From contig NADL03000016.1 of assembly GCA_002205965.3 (NCBI GenBank), positions 496,001 through 560,000 of the forward strand: a stretch of 64,000 bases of DNA, in the 5' to 3' direction. Both the position numbers and the translations under genes were made by a program. This DNA comes from Kappaphycus alvarezii. Its lineage: Eukaryota; Rhodophyta; Florideophyceae; Gigartinales; Solieriaceae. How positions within the stretch are numbered: the stretch's first letter is position 1; every line of letters starts with the position of its first letter. Under the pieces are notes generated by a model. That model ran no database searches and was not told where the DNA came from. It saw only the letters and a program-made list of their open reading frames with translations. Positions 21,060 to 33,194 of the stretch are shown piece after piece.

Positions 21060-22040
21060 CTCCCGCTTACGACAGGCTCTCCGAAGACCTGGACTTACCC
21101 TTGGAATTCCAATTAAAGGCACTGCTTGGGGCCGAATCGCCATTGAAACACAGGACCACAGTTTGCAACTTATTAGCTGATAAATACGTCTGCGGATTAC
21201 TCCTGTGGTTGTGTTAAACTTCTCTGCGATGCGCGGGATGAAGTCATCAAGGAACAGAATAGAGGCGGGGGATGGGCATCCAAGGAATCGAAAGCAAGGG
21301 GCTGAAACTTGAAGTTCGGTTCCTGAAGGGTGTTGTGCGAAAGGGGCGGGATCCGGCGTACCAGTTTGCTCTCCAAGTCTTTGACTTTGTTTCGGTGGGC
21401 AATGTTGGCGGCGGCGCCGGCCATTTGTGTGGCCCTTGTGTGCACGCCATGTACTACCTGGTGAAGTTGCGACACTCTTTCACCGCCCACCACTACAACC
21501 ATCACTGCTCGCGCCTTCTCTCGGTGCAGTCCTCTACGGCTTCAGCCCCTTTCTCCACCCTGGCCCTCTCATATAATGGCCTGTATACACTGGAGAGCTC
21601 TGGCGTACGATGGTCTTTGCACGCCTCTGAGATCCGGTCTTCCGCGGCTTGGATCCCTGTCCCACGTTCCTCTCCGGGCACTCCAACGTTCCACCTATCA
21701 TTGAAGAGCTCGGACATCACGCGGCTATATGCAAGAGTGGTATCGGGCGGTATGCCAGCACAACCGCCTGCGCGACCTTTTATACCACGAAATCACGCAC
21801 CCCGCCATTTCCCTTTCCGTCAAACGGGAGCGTGTCTTCGCAGCCGATCTGCACAAGAGCCCAATGAGCGGCGAGCTCTCGACTTATTCATTGGCCATTC
21901 CCTGTTCGCTCCATCTCCGATGGCCTTGGATGTCACCATTGTCAGTCTCCACTCAGCTCGAGAGAACGTACCCCTTCATCATTTGCAAATATTCGCAATT
22001 CTATATTCAGGGCAAAACTTTTTCTTTGGGTTAATTTAAA
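21060..22040. mobile_element. LINE insertion with inverted 5' part (twin-priming structure)
   Basis: On the minus strand 21,490-21,060 is the family C-terminal tail: RATQMAGAAANIAHRNKV, FKFQPLAFDSL, GVIRRRIYQLISCKLWSCVS. On the plus strand 21,490-22,000 is the segment that normally precedes it: LLYHEITHPAISLSVKRERV, RALDLFIGHSLFAPSPMALD and then DVTIVSLHSARE. The outer end of the inverted part and the start of the 3' part are adjacent in an intact element, the signature of twin priming. Confidence 0.6.
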
Positions 22041-22289
22041 CATTTTTGTTTTAGGTAAAATTCATATTTGAAGTTCGGAGCTGTCGCGAATGACCAATAA
22101 AGTTTCTTTGCAAACTCTTATACAAAATATAGTCTGAATTTCTGATTATTTAATATTAATATCAGATATCCAATAAGACCTAACCACGATTTAGGATTAA
22201 TAAATGCCCAAAGTGAACGTCATCTTTTGTTTACGGCAGTGAGTATACGGAACTTTACAGAGCGAGTAAATTTATGGCATCAGTAAAAC

Positions 22290-22690
22290 GGGTGTCCGCT
22301 GCAGGATGCGATTGTATAGCTAGCTAAGTGCTAACCCGGTGGTCCACATCGGCCACGTGCAGCGACATGCTCGACAGAATAGATTGTGCACTTGACGACT
22401 AGATTGTGCTACTAATGCGCCTAAAAATCCGAGTACGGATAACTCCTGTTGACGTGTGGAATTTTTCAGCAATGTGAGGCAAAGTTACTCTATGAAGCGG
22501 ACGGTTTCGGGGAAGGGGAACCCAAGGAATCAAACGCCAGCGGTTGAAATTTGAAATCAGGGCATGTGTAGGGTTATCGGAGGGCGGGGGGAGTCGACGC
22601 GACAATTTTCTCTCCAGGTCCGTCACTTTGTTGCGGTGTGCAATTGCAGCAGCACCGCCCACCCCTCTTGTAGCTCTTGTTCTCACATGA
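22290..22690 (-). mobile_element. LINE C-terminal tail fragment
   Basis: The minus strand reads AAIAHRNKVTDLERKLSRRL, FNRWRLIPWVPL, LPHIAEKFHTSTGVIRTRIF, then after a stop QSILSSMSLHVADVDHRVST. It carries the same tail as the other fragments and is 5'-truncated after the nuclease-like segment. Confidence 0.65.
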
Positions 22691-22699
22691 ACTATTGCG

Positions 22700-23265
22700 T
22701 GTTGGCAGCAGAATATACACGTGGCGATATTATTAAAGTTGGGCAGATTTGGGCCTCTCCGTGTGGAAGAGTGGGACTGGGCTGGAATATGGTGCGCTAA
22801 CCTCAGTTGCAGTGGAGGGTTAGAATCCGGTAGTGCTGTTTCAGACTGTATTTAGTTTGCGAGCTTCCTGAGTAAGGAGGGCGAACCTTGGGAGGATCGG
22901 TCATTTTCCTCTTTTAACGAAGGCCATACTGCGACCGCAATGCGGAGAGACAAGAAATGCGCTAGGCTAAAAAAAATTCTATTGAAAAGGAAGTGCTGAA
23001 AGTAGTCCTAAGATGCGAATAACGGTACAATAGAAACTAATACCACGAGAAGGGCCTAAGGATGGGTACGGAAAGCAAATGGACGCATAGCAACGCACGC
23101 GCATTCGAGTTTTTTTTGATGCACGTACAATACAGATACATGTTGGAACTTCAATACCCGAACCGCACTTTTCAAAAATTAAAGAACCATATCACTTTAT
23201 CATTTTCGGGGAGATGAGCTGCCGAATTTGTCTCGTGTGGTCATTGTGAACTTTCCATTGATTTC
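22700..23265. other. No recognisable feature
   Basis: I see no gene, clear repeat or transposon end in this stretch. Confidence 0.4.
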
Positions 23266-23268
23266 TAG

Positions 23269-23560
23269 CTAGGCGGTGCTGTGCGCGAGTAACATCAGCA
23301 TTACGGCGATTAATGCCACCAACAGGACATACTTCTTTCCTCCGTCGGAGTTGATATCTGCGGAGGCTTGTGTGATGAGGTACAGAGGTTTTTCCGACGC
23401 ATTGCTTCCTTCGCTGCTTTCCGTCGTAGCTCCTCTCTTCAGCAAGAACTTTGCGACTTCGTTACTGGTTTTGTGCTTTGCAGCCAGGTGACGCAGGCGT
23501 CAATGGTTGCCATCCGCCTCCTGCTGCTGTGTAGTTCATCTCTGAATACTCTCTGCACAC
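23269..23560 (-). pseudogene. Ankyrin-repeat protein 3' end with C-terminal membrane helix
   Basis: The minus strand reads DGNH-stop-RLRHLAAKHKTSNEVAKFLLKRGA, which fits the ankyrin consensus (G-x-TPLH-LAA...E-V-x-x-LL-x-x-GA) with the T replaced by a TGA stop. It then reads TESSEGSNASEKPLYLITQ, and KKYVLLVALIAVMLMLLAHS before TAG 23,269-23,271. The last 20 residues form a hydrophobic tail-anchor-like helix. Only one repeat unit is clear, and upstream sequence (to about 23,760) is ambiguous. It could be a dead paralogue or a retained last exon of a larger gene. Confidence 0.5.
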
Positions 23561-24260
23561 TTTCATGCCTTAGAAATCGTAAGATTTTTCGTCCGATTTG
23601 TGTTGCGATTGTATAATTGGCGGGTGCAGTATCACATGTGAAATCATGTACTCTGTGACGGGTCCTATTGCATAAATACTTTTCCAAGCAGCACGCCCTT
23701 TGATTTTGTACACGCTGAGAGTTCTTTCGCGCTGGTACGCTTCTCTCGAAGGTCAACAAAGTGCAAAGTTCTACCTACGATCTTACGTGCCCTACAGTTC
23801 TCCGCTCTTTGGCTCTACAATCTCTTTATCTCTCATTAATATGCTGCTTTGAGATTAGCTATTCTACTATCTACAGTACTGCTCTTTGTTTTCTAGTTCT
23901 TTCTTACTGCTCTTTTCTTGATTCCATTTCTGTAGATATACTTAACCGAAATATCTGATTCTCTTTTTTTACATTTTCCGTGCTTTCGGCAAAGGAAGAA
24001 TTTCTGGTCGTCCCGAACCCCAAATTTATATTAGGGGGAACCATTCGGCTGAAAAGCCCGCGTTACAACTATTGAATTCTCCAGCGATATCCTTAGGCAG
24101 CCACGCGTGCGACAAATCGCATCGAATCTGCTAAATAAGCCGTGAAAGACCAGATTCAAAACGTTTTTTGTGTTGCAAGGCGGCAAAAGGCTTTACGATG
24201 CGACCACTGGAAGCCTGAGTTGGAAAAGGAGGGGTTAATTTACTGTGTTATATATGTGAG

Positions 24261-24551
24261 TTGGTACCCAGTAAAGTTTTAGTGGAGCTTGGATTTCCTA
24301 TAATGGCCAAGCCAATTGTGAAACCGTACAATGCGTCCAAAACTGTAGATGGCACTCCAATCTACCAGGGAGGTGCGGCAAATGCCTGCATTACTATGAA
24401 ACAGTACAATTTGTTTGGGCAAGCTGTAAACAGGTTATATTATGTAGGTAAAAAGCCCTACTGTATGTACCTTCCGAAAGAAAATAAAAATACAGCAGAA
24501 ATCAACTTAGTGTTTATTACTGGCCACAAAACAAGCTTACTGGGCCAATAG
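24261..24551 (+). CDS. Hypothetical protein, possibly a retroelement protease-region relic
   Basis: An open frame encodes SKVLVELGFPIMAKPIVKPY, GTPIYQGGAANACITMKQYN and MYLPKENKNTAEINLVFITG, ending at TAG near 24,549. The first ATG is at 24,303; in-frame sequence upstream lacks a better start. Alternating hydrophobic strands and a GTPI-Y-GGA element loosely recall retropepsin flaps, but no D-T/S-G site is present. I do not recognise the family. Neighbours give no operon-like context. Confidence 0.3.
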   Translation: MVPSKVLVELGFPIMAKPIVKPYNASKTVDGTPIYQGGAANACITMKQYNLFGQAVNRLYYVGKKPYCMYLPKENKNTAEINLVFITGHKTSLLGQ

Positions 24552-24599
24552 GACAGTAGGATTCTGAGCAGCATATGACTGGTCCTAAATCGCACGTAA

Positions 24600-25770
24600 C
24601 CTAACTTACACTATATGAAACCATTGGCAACCTAAGTACAATTGTTCCTCTCAAAATTCATGACATCTAAAAAGGAACTTAATTCTACTCGTAGACATAA
24701 TTTTTTCGTGTACCCGTCCCCGGTGCTCTCGAATTCTCATGTCGACCCTAAACATTTAGCATGAGTGACATGGCGCACCGCAGGGTCTTCTACCCTGTCC
24801 CACGCCTTGTGCAGTAGCTTTGGGCTCAATAACTCAGCGGGCCACGCAACTTTTATCTCGAACACGTTCTACCCATCACTGACGCAGAGGTAGTAATCTT
24901 TTGAATAGAAAACAGTCGGTAATACAACTGCAAAGGACAATCTCTTCATACCAGTCTCCTCCACATAACAAACAGGGTATTCGTGAATGGGACAAAAAAA
25001 AAGCTCCCCACCCACAGCACAATCGTTCTCTGAGCCCCCTTTCTCCTCGCCATCGTCCGATTCATCCAAAAAATCCTCTTCCCCACCTTTTACTTTACAC
25101 CAAGCGGTACAGATACAATATGGGAATGTTGAACCGTATATGTAGTGGGTAAAAGTTCGTAGCAACTAAAAAATTAAAAAAATTACTCTTTCAAATCATT
25201 GAGTTTAGCTTGTCGTAGCAAACTCTAAAGTTTATGCTTCCAATATTGTGAAAAGGGGGATTCATTTTTGGACGATGGCAGTGTTTCAGACTCCGTAATT
25301 TCCCCATTTTCGAGCCTTTAGTCGTTTCACAGGGCGAGAGTTTTTCGTGAGGAGGACCATTTTGTAATTGAAGTGTGTGGGCAACTTTGAGTGAAACCTA
25401 AAACTAGACTATGCTACTCTTTATATCTTTTAATCGTTTGTGCTACTCGGCCACGTCGCATGGAGAAAGCTTGTTTCTTTCTATTTGCCGCCAAATTTTC
25501 TGTTTCCATATATACTGCCAAATTGTTAGGGTATACAACCAAATTTTGTGTTCTTGTTCCCTGTTACTCACTTGGGTGAGGTTGGGAAGAAACAGGTTTG
25601 CTTGTTTTGTGTGTCAATGGAAGCCCTTAGGCATCACCTATTCGTGAGGTGTAGGCTGCTTTTTGTGAGTCGTATTTTGCAATTGTTCTGTATCTGTTCA
25701 ACACACAATTTTGTAATGGCCTTTACTTTACTGTACACCTTAATTGTAGGTTTTTATTGTCTGAATTAGG
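24600..25770. other. No confident gene
   Basis: A minus-strand frame (24,869-25,165) with an acidic patch (DESDDGEEKGGSEND) is the only protein-like stretch. I find no homology I recognise. Confidence 0.35.
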
Positions 25771-25799
25771 TATTGCATTCTACAGTATTTTCGAGACTG

Positions 25800-25925
25800 T
25801 CGTATATACTGTACAGTACTGTACACAACTACCCTGTACATCATACAGTACGACTGAGTACAGTACGATATTACTGCATGTACAGTTGTGTATGCACAAG
25901 TATTGTACAGTACAGTACAGTACTA
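25800..25925. repeat. TACTG/CAGTA self-complementary pentamer repeat cluster
   Basis: Dense tactgtacagtactgtaca-type units with both orientations interleaved, for example gtacagtacagtacagtac at 25,906-25,924. The sequence can fold on itself. Similar clusters occur at 32,811-32,945, 40,461-40,514, 44,500-44,606, 46,795-46,888 and 53,725-53,760. Confidence 0.8.
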
Positions 25926-26039
25926 CGTAAATCGAACTGTCCATTTCTATATTTTATTGTGATTCTCCAGTGCGCCACTGAAGCGATGCCACTGAAGGAT
26001 CATTGTAGTTGATAGCTTTTGGGCTATATTATTTTTACC

Positions 26040-27790
26040 AATATTTTCTGATGGTTCACACTTGGAACGTGCGGCGTCGTTCAAAATAAAGTCGTGTCGC
26101 TTTGGGTGGAGTTCCGATGCTCCACCTGGTAAGCTTCTTGTTTTGTCTAAGTCACGACTCTTCTCGCGACGCTCATTCCGCCGATGGAACCCGAGCGATC
26201 ACGCGAGAAACTAGGTCGGCCAAAGACCTAGCGTTGTGAAGGAGAGAAGGCAACAAAACTAATTAGTTACTTTGCCCTTAACGTTGCTAATCACGTTGCT
26301 TTATTAACCTACAGAAGCGCGAGTTACACTCACCAAGACTTCCGTCCCCGTCCCTTCGTCTTCACTTCTTTTCCATCCCCTCCCCCCTTTCTCCTCCCAT
26401 TTCCAGCGGTGCCTTTCCTCCGCATTCCTTACCCATCCCCCCAACTCCCCCCCTCCCTCTCTCCACATTCTTCCTCCCCCCTCACTTTCTCCCCTTCGTC
26501 CTCACTCAAAATCAAGATCAAGATTAAGATCGAGCACTGAGGACAATTTTTTTTTGTTCTGGGGTGACGCGTTTGTACTGTGCTGCGGCTTACTACACCT
26601 GCCCCCCGTGGTGCTTATTTCCGTACTTCCTGATCACGCCTTGGGCGCGTACTGTTCTGTGCTGTTCCCCGCTCGCGCGGTGCTGCTCGGCGCTCCTCGT
26701 TCGCGACTTGCTGTGTCGCGGGTGAAATTTTGTGGTGTGCAGCCCACTCCCCCTGCGTGCGCAGTCCTGATCGGTGCTTACTTTCTGCGCCCTGCAGTGT
26801 TGCGCGTGTACTTTGTGGCGTGCTACCTACTCTCCGCTCCCATTGTTGCCTCGTGCAGTCTGCCCCGGTTCGTGCTGTGCTGTCCGGTGCTGTAGCGCAC
26901 CAGATACCGGAAGATTTACTGTGTTCCTGTGTGTTGGTATTGTGAGGAAGTTCAGGATTTTTGTCCTGTTGGCTGGCTTAGTTGCCTGAAGCTCGCTTAA
27001 ATCTAGGTCTTGCGTGGGTTTGTTTGGTTTTGGAGAAATAGGCGGCAGTCGACGACTGCGCGTGATCCGGTGTATCGCGTTGGGCTGGAGCTGTTAAAGC
27101 CCTTCGCACCAAAGATGTATTCAGTTACTTCTCTCTTGGCGCCACACCCTGTGAGCTGCGCGCCTGTGGTTCGGCCAATTGCCCAGGCAAGGGGCACATC
27201 TCAGGGGGAGTGGACCTTAAGACTAAACCCCCGCTCGCTCGCGTACTCCCACGTGAAGGGAGGGGACCGCACCTTATCAAGACTGTAACGCTCCCGACAA
27301 CTCGCTTTACTGCTTCGGCATATTTCGTGGAGACCAAGCTGGCTTACTCCTTTATCGGGTACCATAACTGCCAGTGCGACTTTCGTACTAGAAGACTTGA
27401 ACCTCTGTGGTTTGTGGCTTTGTTGTTTTTTCTTTTATCCTTGGGGAACTAATAGTCTGTCATTAGTATTGGCCCGGTTGTTGTGGTTTGCTGGTAAGTC
27501 GTGGTAGATCTCCTATGCGGTAAGGACCGGGCACGGCTATCTTTGATAGCTCCGGGGGATAGCCGAACGGAGTGAAAACCGCCCCGCACTGGGCCTGTGC
27601 GAGTATAGACTGCAGGAAAGGGCTCCCTCTCCGGGTGGGGGCGACTCCGTGCCGATGGTTAACACCCAACCCACCACCGATATGGGAATGGTCGCAAAGG
27701 TCGTACTACCCTGAACCCTCACCAGTAGCGGACTGCCGCAGGGTCTGAGTACCCTTCTATCTTTTCGGACCCAAGATCAAGATCTAGTGA
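26040..27790. other. GC-rich non-coding segment with hairpins, unexplained
   Basis: Short perfect stems include GGTGGAG/CTCCACC (about 26,110-26,132), CTAGGTC/GACCTAG (about 26,211-26,231) and GCTATC-TTT-GATAGC (about 27,536-27,550). A pyrimidine-rich tract spans 26,360-26,500, and aagatcaagat-type repeats sit at about 26,510-26,530 and 27,770. Open frames here look like composition artefacts. It could be a retroelement 5' region ahead of the copia fragments. Confidence 0.35.
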
Positions 27791-28199
27791 AGTCGTTTAC
27801 ACAGGTAAAAAAGACTCTCTCGCCACAACAACTCAGAAAAGGTCGCGCACACAACTTCTAATAGCTGTCTTTGGACACAAGTGTTGAAATTATGTCGAGC
27901 AGCGTGCAGGCAGGAACGGCGGAAGCGATGATCCCCCCCCTTTAGGCGACTTACTGACCGGGAACTTGGTTCCTTAACCAGCGCACAAAAGTGATTTATC
28001 GTCTCTATTCGGACGCTCGAGCCCTCCTTTAGTGGCCTACAGCTCAAGGAAATGGTCGCCGAATTGTTTCCGCCTGCAATTTTTCGCAAAGGAGATTTGC
28101 GATCTAAACTCCGTCTGGGTTTGAGCTTCGAAACTTTCTAAACGCTCGTGGTGCTGGGTTGCAGCAACATTCATCACGTAGAGTGATCATGACGCTTGC

Positions 28200-31100
28200 C
28201 AATGGGATCTACGACGACAGCGGTGACCGTGATGCCGCAGTCCAATGGCACAGCTGATTGTTGCTGGAGGAAGACGGAGAGAATTGACCTGCAGAGTGCC
28301 GCACCTTCGGCATCGACTCGAACGGAATCTCAGGGTACCGCAAGCTCGTCAGAGCACAGTAGAGATAGTAGATGTGCTCACGACATCCCATGCGCCTTAA
28401 GGACGCTGGTAAAAAGTTCTCTGTGATCTTGGCGAATGTTGGATAGACTACGTTAAAGGGTACTCGCAAGTGGCAAAGGACTACGGCCTAACCCACAACA
28501 AAAGTTACAGTACTTTGCACAACCTACTGTCGAAATATGCCGAGCGATTTTATCTGGACAAGGTCGAAACGTTTGCACAAACGTTCCAGCAGGCGGTAGA
28601 GATGATTAACCACGATTAAAACTCCCCCGTTCTTCATACGAGAGTCAAGAATTACCTCAACAATTTGCGGTTTCTAACTTCGTTAAATTTGGCCTGGAAG
28701 TATCGTCCGTGTGGTCTCAAGGTTACAAACTGATCACCAAGCTCTCGAGGCAAGTGCCTCAGTCTCACCGAGCAGACTCGCATAAATCGAGTTCCTTATG
28801 AATGCAACAGTAGATTACCCTTGGTCCCGGGAGCCGCTGAGCCGCGTTGCAACCCACAGTCTCTCGTTCCAAATGCTATATGGTGAACTCGAGCAGCTCT
28901 CCAGTTGGACAAGGAAAGCGAAGCCAGCGATAGCTCGCGACAACGCGCTTGGACGTAAGATACCGCAGATAGATGAACACATTGGAATCAATTTTGCGGG
29001 ACAAGGCCGATACGGATTCAACCCCAAGCACGTGCGCCAGCGACAAAAGGAACTACGCTATCAAAGGTAAACCTCTCGATGGGGCAGGTTGTTTCAATTG
29101 TGGAGACCCTCATTACATGCTGAAAGACTGTCGCAAGCCCTTTAATGCTGCAAAAGCTGCATCAAAGAAGCTAGAGTACTACAAAAAGAAAGACTCCATG
29201 AAATATGCTGTACACGTAGTCTTGCGGAGCTCTGTGAACAACTCGACCACACCTCCAATCCGGAGGTGAACAGGGTGAAACCGATGATGTTGGGATTTTC
29301 CGCCCAATAATGCAAGGCGAGCTCTCATCAGAGGAGTCTGATTCATTTGAAACACCGCCTTCCAGACTCCCTGATGTACACATAGACGTCGACTCGGATC
29401 CCAATGAAATTTTCGTGATGGAATCGACATGGGACTGTAGTACAGCTGAGGAATTCGATGGAGACTGCGTGGACTCCGGCGCCAAGAAGACAGTCATCGG
29501 AATCGCAAGCCAAGGCCTACTTGTCGTCTGCTGAACACGACACTTGATAATGTAGTGAAAATTAGGAAATTATCCTTTACATTTGGGGGACGAAACACAA
29601 GGGGATCGGTAAGATGAAAATCAGAATCCCAGTGTCCGAAAACGTCTTCCTTTCGTTCACTGCACACGTCGTCGACATAGATGTACCACTGCTTCTTGGA
29701 ATTGATCTGTTAACGCCAGCTCGGCTTGTTCTTGATTTCGCCGACGACTTCGTGCGATCGAAGACCGACGGATGGAAGCTCCCCTTGGTGCGCAAGCGTG
29801 GACATGTCTATATCGAGTGGGCTGTAAACTATTCTTCACCTCTGCGGAACTGCGAAAGTTGTACAGCATTTCTACCACCCACATCCAGGCAAACTCTATG
29901 CGGTTATGCGAAGAGCAGACCCTGATTCTGTCTCGCCTGAGTTGTTGACAGACCTGGAGAGTATTTCGGCACCTGTGAAGTTTTTCAACGTGAAGCGGAC
30001 GGGCCTCACAGATTCGAGTGTCATTGCCACATGGAGAGTTGTGTTTAACCGAACTGTTTCCTTGGACTTAACGAAGCTCGAGAAGCGCACTGTGCTTCAC
30101 ATCGTAGACAAGGATACAAAATTCAGTGCTGCGAATTTCTGAACGGTGAGTCCACAATGGAAACTTAGAATGCCTTCATGAGAATCTGGGTTTCGATGTA
30201 CATTGGGTTTCCAGACAACGTAGCCGTTGATCAAGGACGACAGTTTGACTCCGTAGAATGGAAGAGCCTGCTTAACGCTGCTGCATATCGCGGAAATCCT
30301 CCGGAGTGAAGAGCCACAATGCACTTGGAGTTGGCGAACGTTACCATGCGTATCTTCGAAGGGTACACAACAAAGTCATATCTGACTACCCTTACATCGA
30401 GTTTGCCCTCGCATTAAAGCTCGTTGTAAAGGCAACCAACGACACCGCTGGGCCGTCTGGGCTTGTACCTGCGCTTCTCGCCGTTGGAGTACTCCCTCGA
30501 ATTCCCCTAATACCAAAGGAGCTCCCGGACTACAACAAGCACATGAAGGCATTGTCAGAAGCACAAAAGGAAATGACAAAGATACCACATAATTACATAA
30601 TTCGTACTGCTTTTGCGAAGTAACGTCCCCGCTACAGCCGACACTTCACATGCGGTTGGCGACGAAGTGCTGATGTACAGGGAAAAGCCCGTAGGGAAGT
30701 GGTTTGGCCCATATGTCATACGGAATATCGAAAGTTAAATGGTGACCGTGGATACTGGTGGTCGTCATGTTCGTGCGTCAGTGGATAAGTTTAAAGCATA
30801 CAGAGAGCGGTCACGGATCGAAATCACAGGAGGGAAGGATACCTATCCTCTTCCGACTTCCGAATTGGAGAACGCCCGTGATGCTATTAATGAAATTCTA
30901 CAAAATTCGACGCTAATTACCTCTTGGGTGACCCTAAGGGTACCACTGGTGACGCTCACACCAAGGAGCTTGAGATTAATGAGGATAAGAATGGAGACAT
31001 CTCTAATGAATACCTAGATATTCTAGCGGTAATCCAACAGGCAGAGAGAAAGTAAGCGAGTATCGGACGCCCTGGATGACACTCCTTTCGATATTGCGTA

Positions 31101-32100
31101 TATCGAGGTTCATATTAGAGAGGTATTGGGCCGAATGACGAGAGAAAGATGAACAGTAAGTTCAGAGCCCCTAAACTTCAAGAAATTGCAGGGCTTAAAG
31201 AGCGCAAGGTTTGGAAGGTCATTCCGAAATCCGATGTTCCTAAAGATGCCAATATACTTGGCGTACGCTTCGTTCTCACGATCAAGAACATTGGTTCTAA
31301 GGACGAAAAGACAAAGCGCGACATATCGCACAAGGATACAGGGACAAAGATAAGCCTTACATGGTCCATGATATAGAGAACCTCCGTTCATCATCAATCC
31401 GGCTTATCCTCTCCGTCGCGGCACTAAAGGGCTTTCGCATTTTCTCCCATGACGTCAATCAAGCGTACGTGCAGTGCAAGGTTAATATGACCTAGCGTAT
31501 TTTCATTCTTCCGAAGCCTGAGGACCTACAAGTCATCTGCATAACGGATGGGGGAGTTACTAGAACTCCTTCGCCCGCTCTATGGGACATGCGACGCCGG
31601 CGACTACTGATGTGTGACCATACACTTCCATGTCGAGGAAGATCTTGGCATGGCACCGACTCTCGGCGATCCGCACTGTAGCTCAAATATCAGATGGAGA
31701 ACTCTAACTTATGATTGGAATATATGTTGATGACAACTTGCATGCCGAAAACCTCCAGTTCGAGGAGAAACCTCAAAAATCCTTTAAAGATTCGACTCTA
31801 AACCGCGCATATATGACAAATTCGATTTATTCGGGACTTTTATAAAGACTTACAAGCCCTGTGAGTTTAGCGTGACGCAGGAGCGTCATGCTCGTCGTCT
31901 TTCGAAGGAAAAGAGAGACTGCACCTTCGAAGGGTTCCGGAAATTGCGAGCCAGCCTCTCTTGGTTATCGAATACACACCCCGCGTTGTGCTGTCTAATC
32001 AATAGAGCCACGCAGGTTACTGAGGAGACATTCTAGAGCGACAAGATGAAGGAGTTCAACAAGGCGGTAAAATTGCGAACCAAAGAGCTGTTAAAGGGTT
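28200..32100 (+). mobile_element. Ty1/copia retrotransposon, heavily decayed
   Basis: Plus-strand order: gag-like region (28,450-29,070, with WIDYVKGYSQVAKDYG and VETFAQTFQQAVEMINHD); a zinc knuckle CFNCGDPHYMLKDC (about 29,093); a protease remnant DCVDSGAKKTVIG (about 29,464) with LLLGIDLLTPARLVLDF (about 29,690); integrase pieces including DNVAVDQGRQFDS (about 30,215-30,255) and the GDEVLMYREKPVGKW segment (about 30,660-30,700); and RT at about 31,150-31,960, with IYVDDNLHA at about 31,710. Gag-PR-IN-RT is the copia order. Stops and shifts are frequent. No LTR pair was recognised. Confidence 0.8.
31149..32060 (+). pseudogene. Copia reverse transcriptase remnant
   Basis: Blocks include EIAGLKERKVWKVIPKSDVP, ILGVRFVLTIKN, then IRLILSVAALKGFRIFSHDV with NQAYVQ (motif A region, about 31,400-31,480) and GIYVDDNLHA, the intact YVDD catalytic box (about 31,718). 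Weaker traces follow: FRKLRASLSWLSNTHP and INRATQVTEET in shifted frames. The RNase H that should follow is absent here. Confidence 0.75.
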
Positions 32101-32810
32101 GACTTGAGCTGTTTCATCGAACGTGTTATTAAGTACTGTACAGTTGTTAATGCAGGAGTCACTGTAATGGAAAACTGTAGTACAGTACGTGTATGTTGAG
32201 AGTCCACTCCATGGCTTGAATGAATTGAAAAAATGGCATGATGCCGTTGCTGTTTGAATGCAGCACATGAAAGGACCCAACAGGTGTTGGTTCAGTGCTT
32301 TATCAAAAACGTGATGAGTTAGTGCATCAGAGAATGCAGGTACGAGCGGTGTCCATTGTGGGAACATTGAATTGATGAATTATTCCCGTGGCTCTCTACG
32401 TGGTGCTGCGTGTGTCGTCAGCCCATGAGACAACCATGTGATAAGAGCGTGCTAGAGATATTGGTGCTGAAGTTCAAGGAAAGTGAAGGGACACAATATC
32501 ACAGAGCTACGTTCAGTCGTGTGTAGTTCTACAGAACCATAGAGTGCATAGGCAGGCCAAATGCATTGCTAAAGATTGCATTTGATCTGACGAGAGACAT
32601 AGTACGAAAGTTAACAGACTCGGGAGGGTAGATCACTATAAAAGGAGATTTTAGTGATGACCAAATAAACAGAAGCGTACGGGCAGAGACGAGAGTAAGT
32701 AGGACGCCGGCTTGTGCCGACCAACTCGACACGACCTTTAATTCCAAATCATAACAAGGTGACGATCACCTGTCCCCCTTTACTGTATCTCAGGCCGATT
32801 ACCTCAACAA

Positions 32811-32945
32811 TAGTACTGTACAGTATACTATGCTGTACTGTACTGTACTGTAATTTAGGATTGTTCAGTATACTACTATACTGTGCTGTTACAGTACATA
32901 CACCACAATCCAGTCCAGTACAATAGTACAGTAACTCAAAGTACA
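32811..32945. repeat. TACTG/CAGTA pentamer repeat cluster
   Basis: Runs such as tactgtactgtactgtaat and acagtacataca, with inverted units throughout. Same repeat class as at 25,800. A smaller patch lies at 32,130-32,190. Confidence 0.75.
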
Positions 32946-33194
32946 ATACTGTGGGTAGAACGTATTTACGTCTGACACTTGTTGATTTGTTGATTAGTTG
33001 AGGTTTGGCTGATGAATTGATTGATTATTGATTGATTGGAGGGGATGGCTAGTCTAGCAGAGATAGCAATCTTAAATACTAATTTGTAAACAACCCTTCC
33101 ACAAAAGCTTAGTCAAGCTATGACTACGGAATATGCAATCGAGTATTGCAGAAAAATATGTGTAACCAGAGTTTGCCCAGTATGCAGTACTGTA

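Noticed and set aside
26554..26895. 113-codon hydrophobic Cys/Val/Leu frame
   Set aside because: Composition follows a tgctgt/gcgctc-rich stretch. Neighbouring frames are also open and no motif is present.
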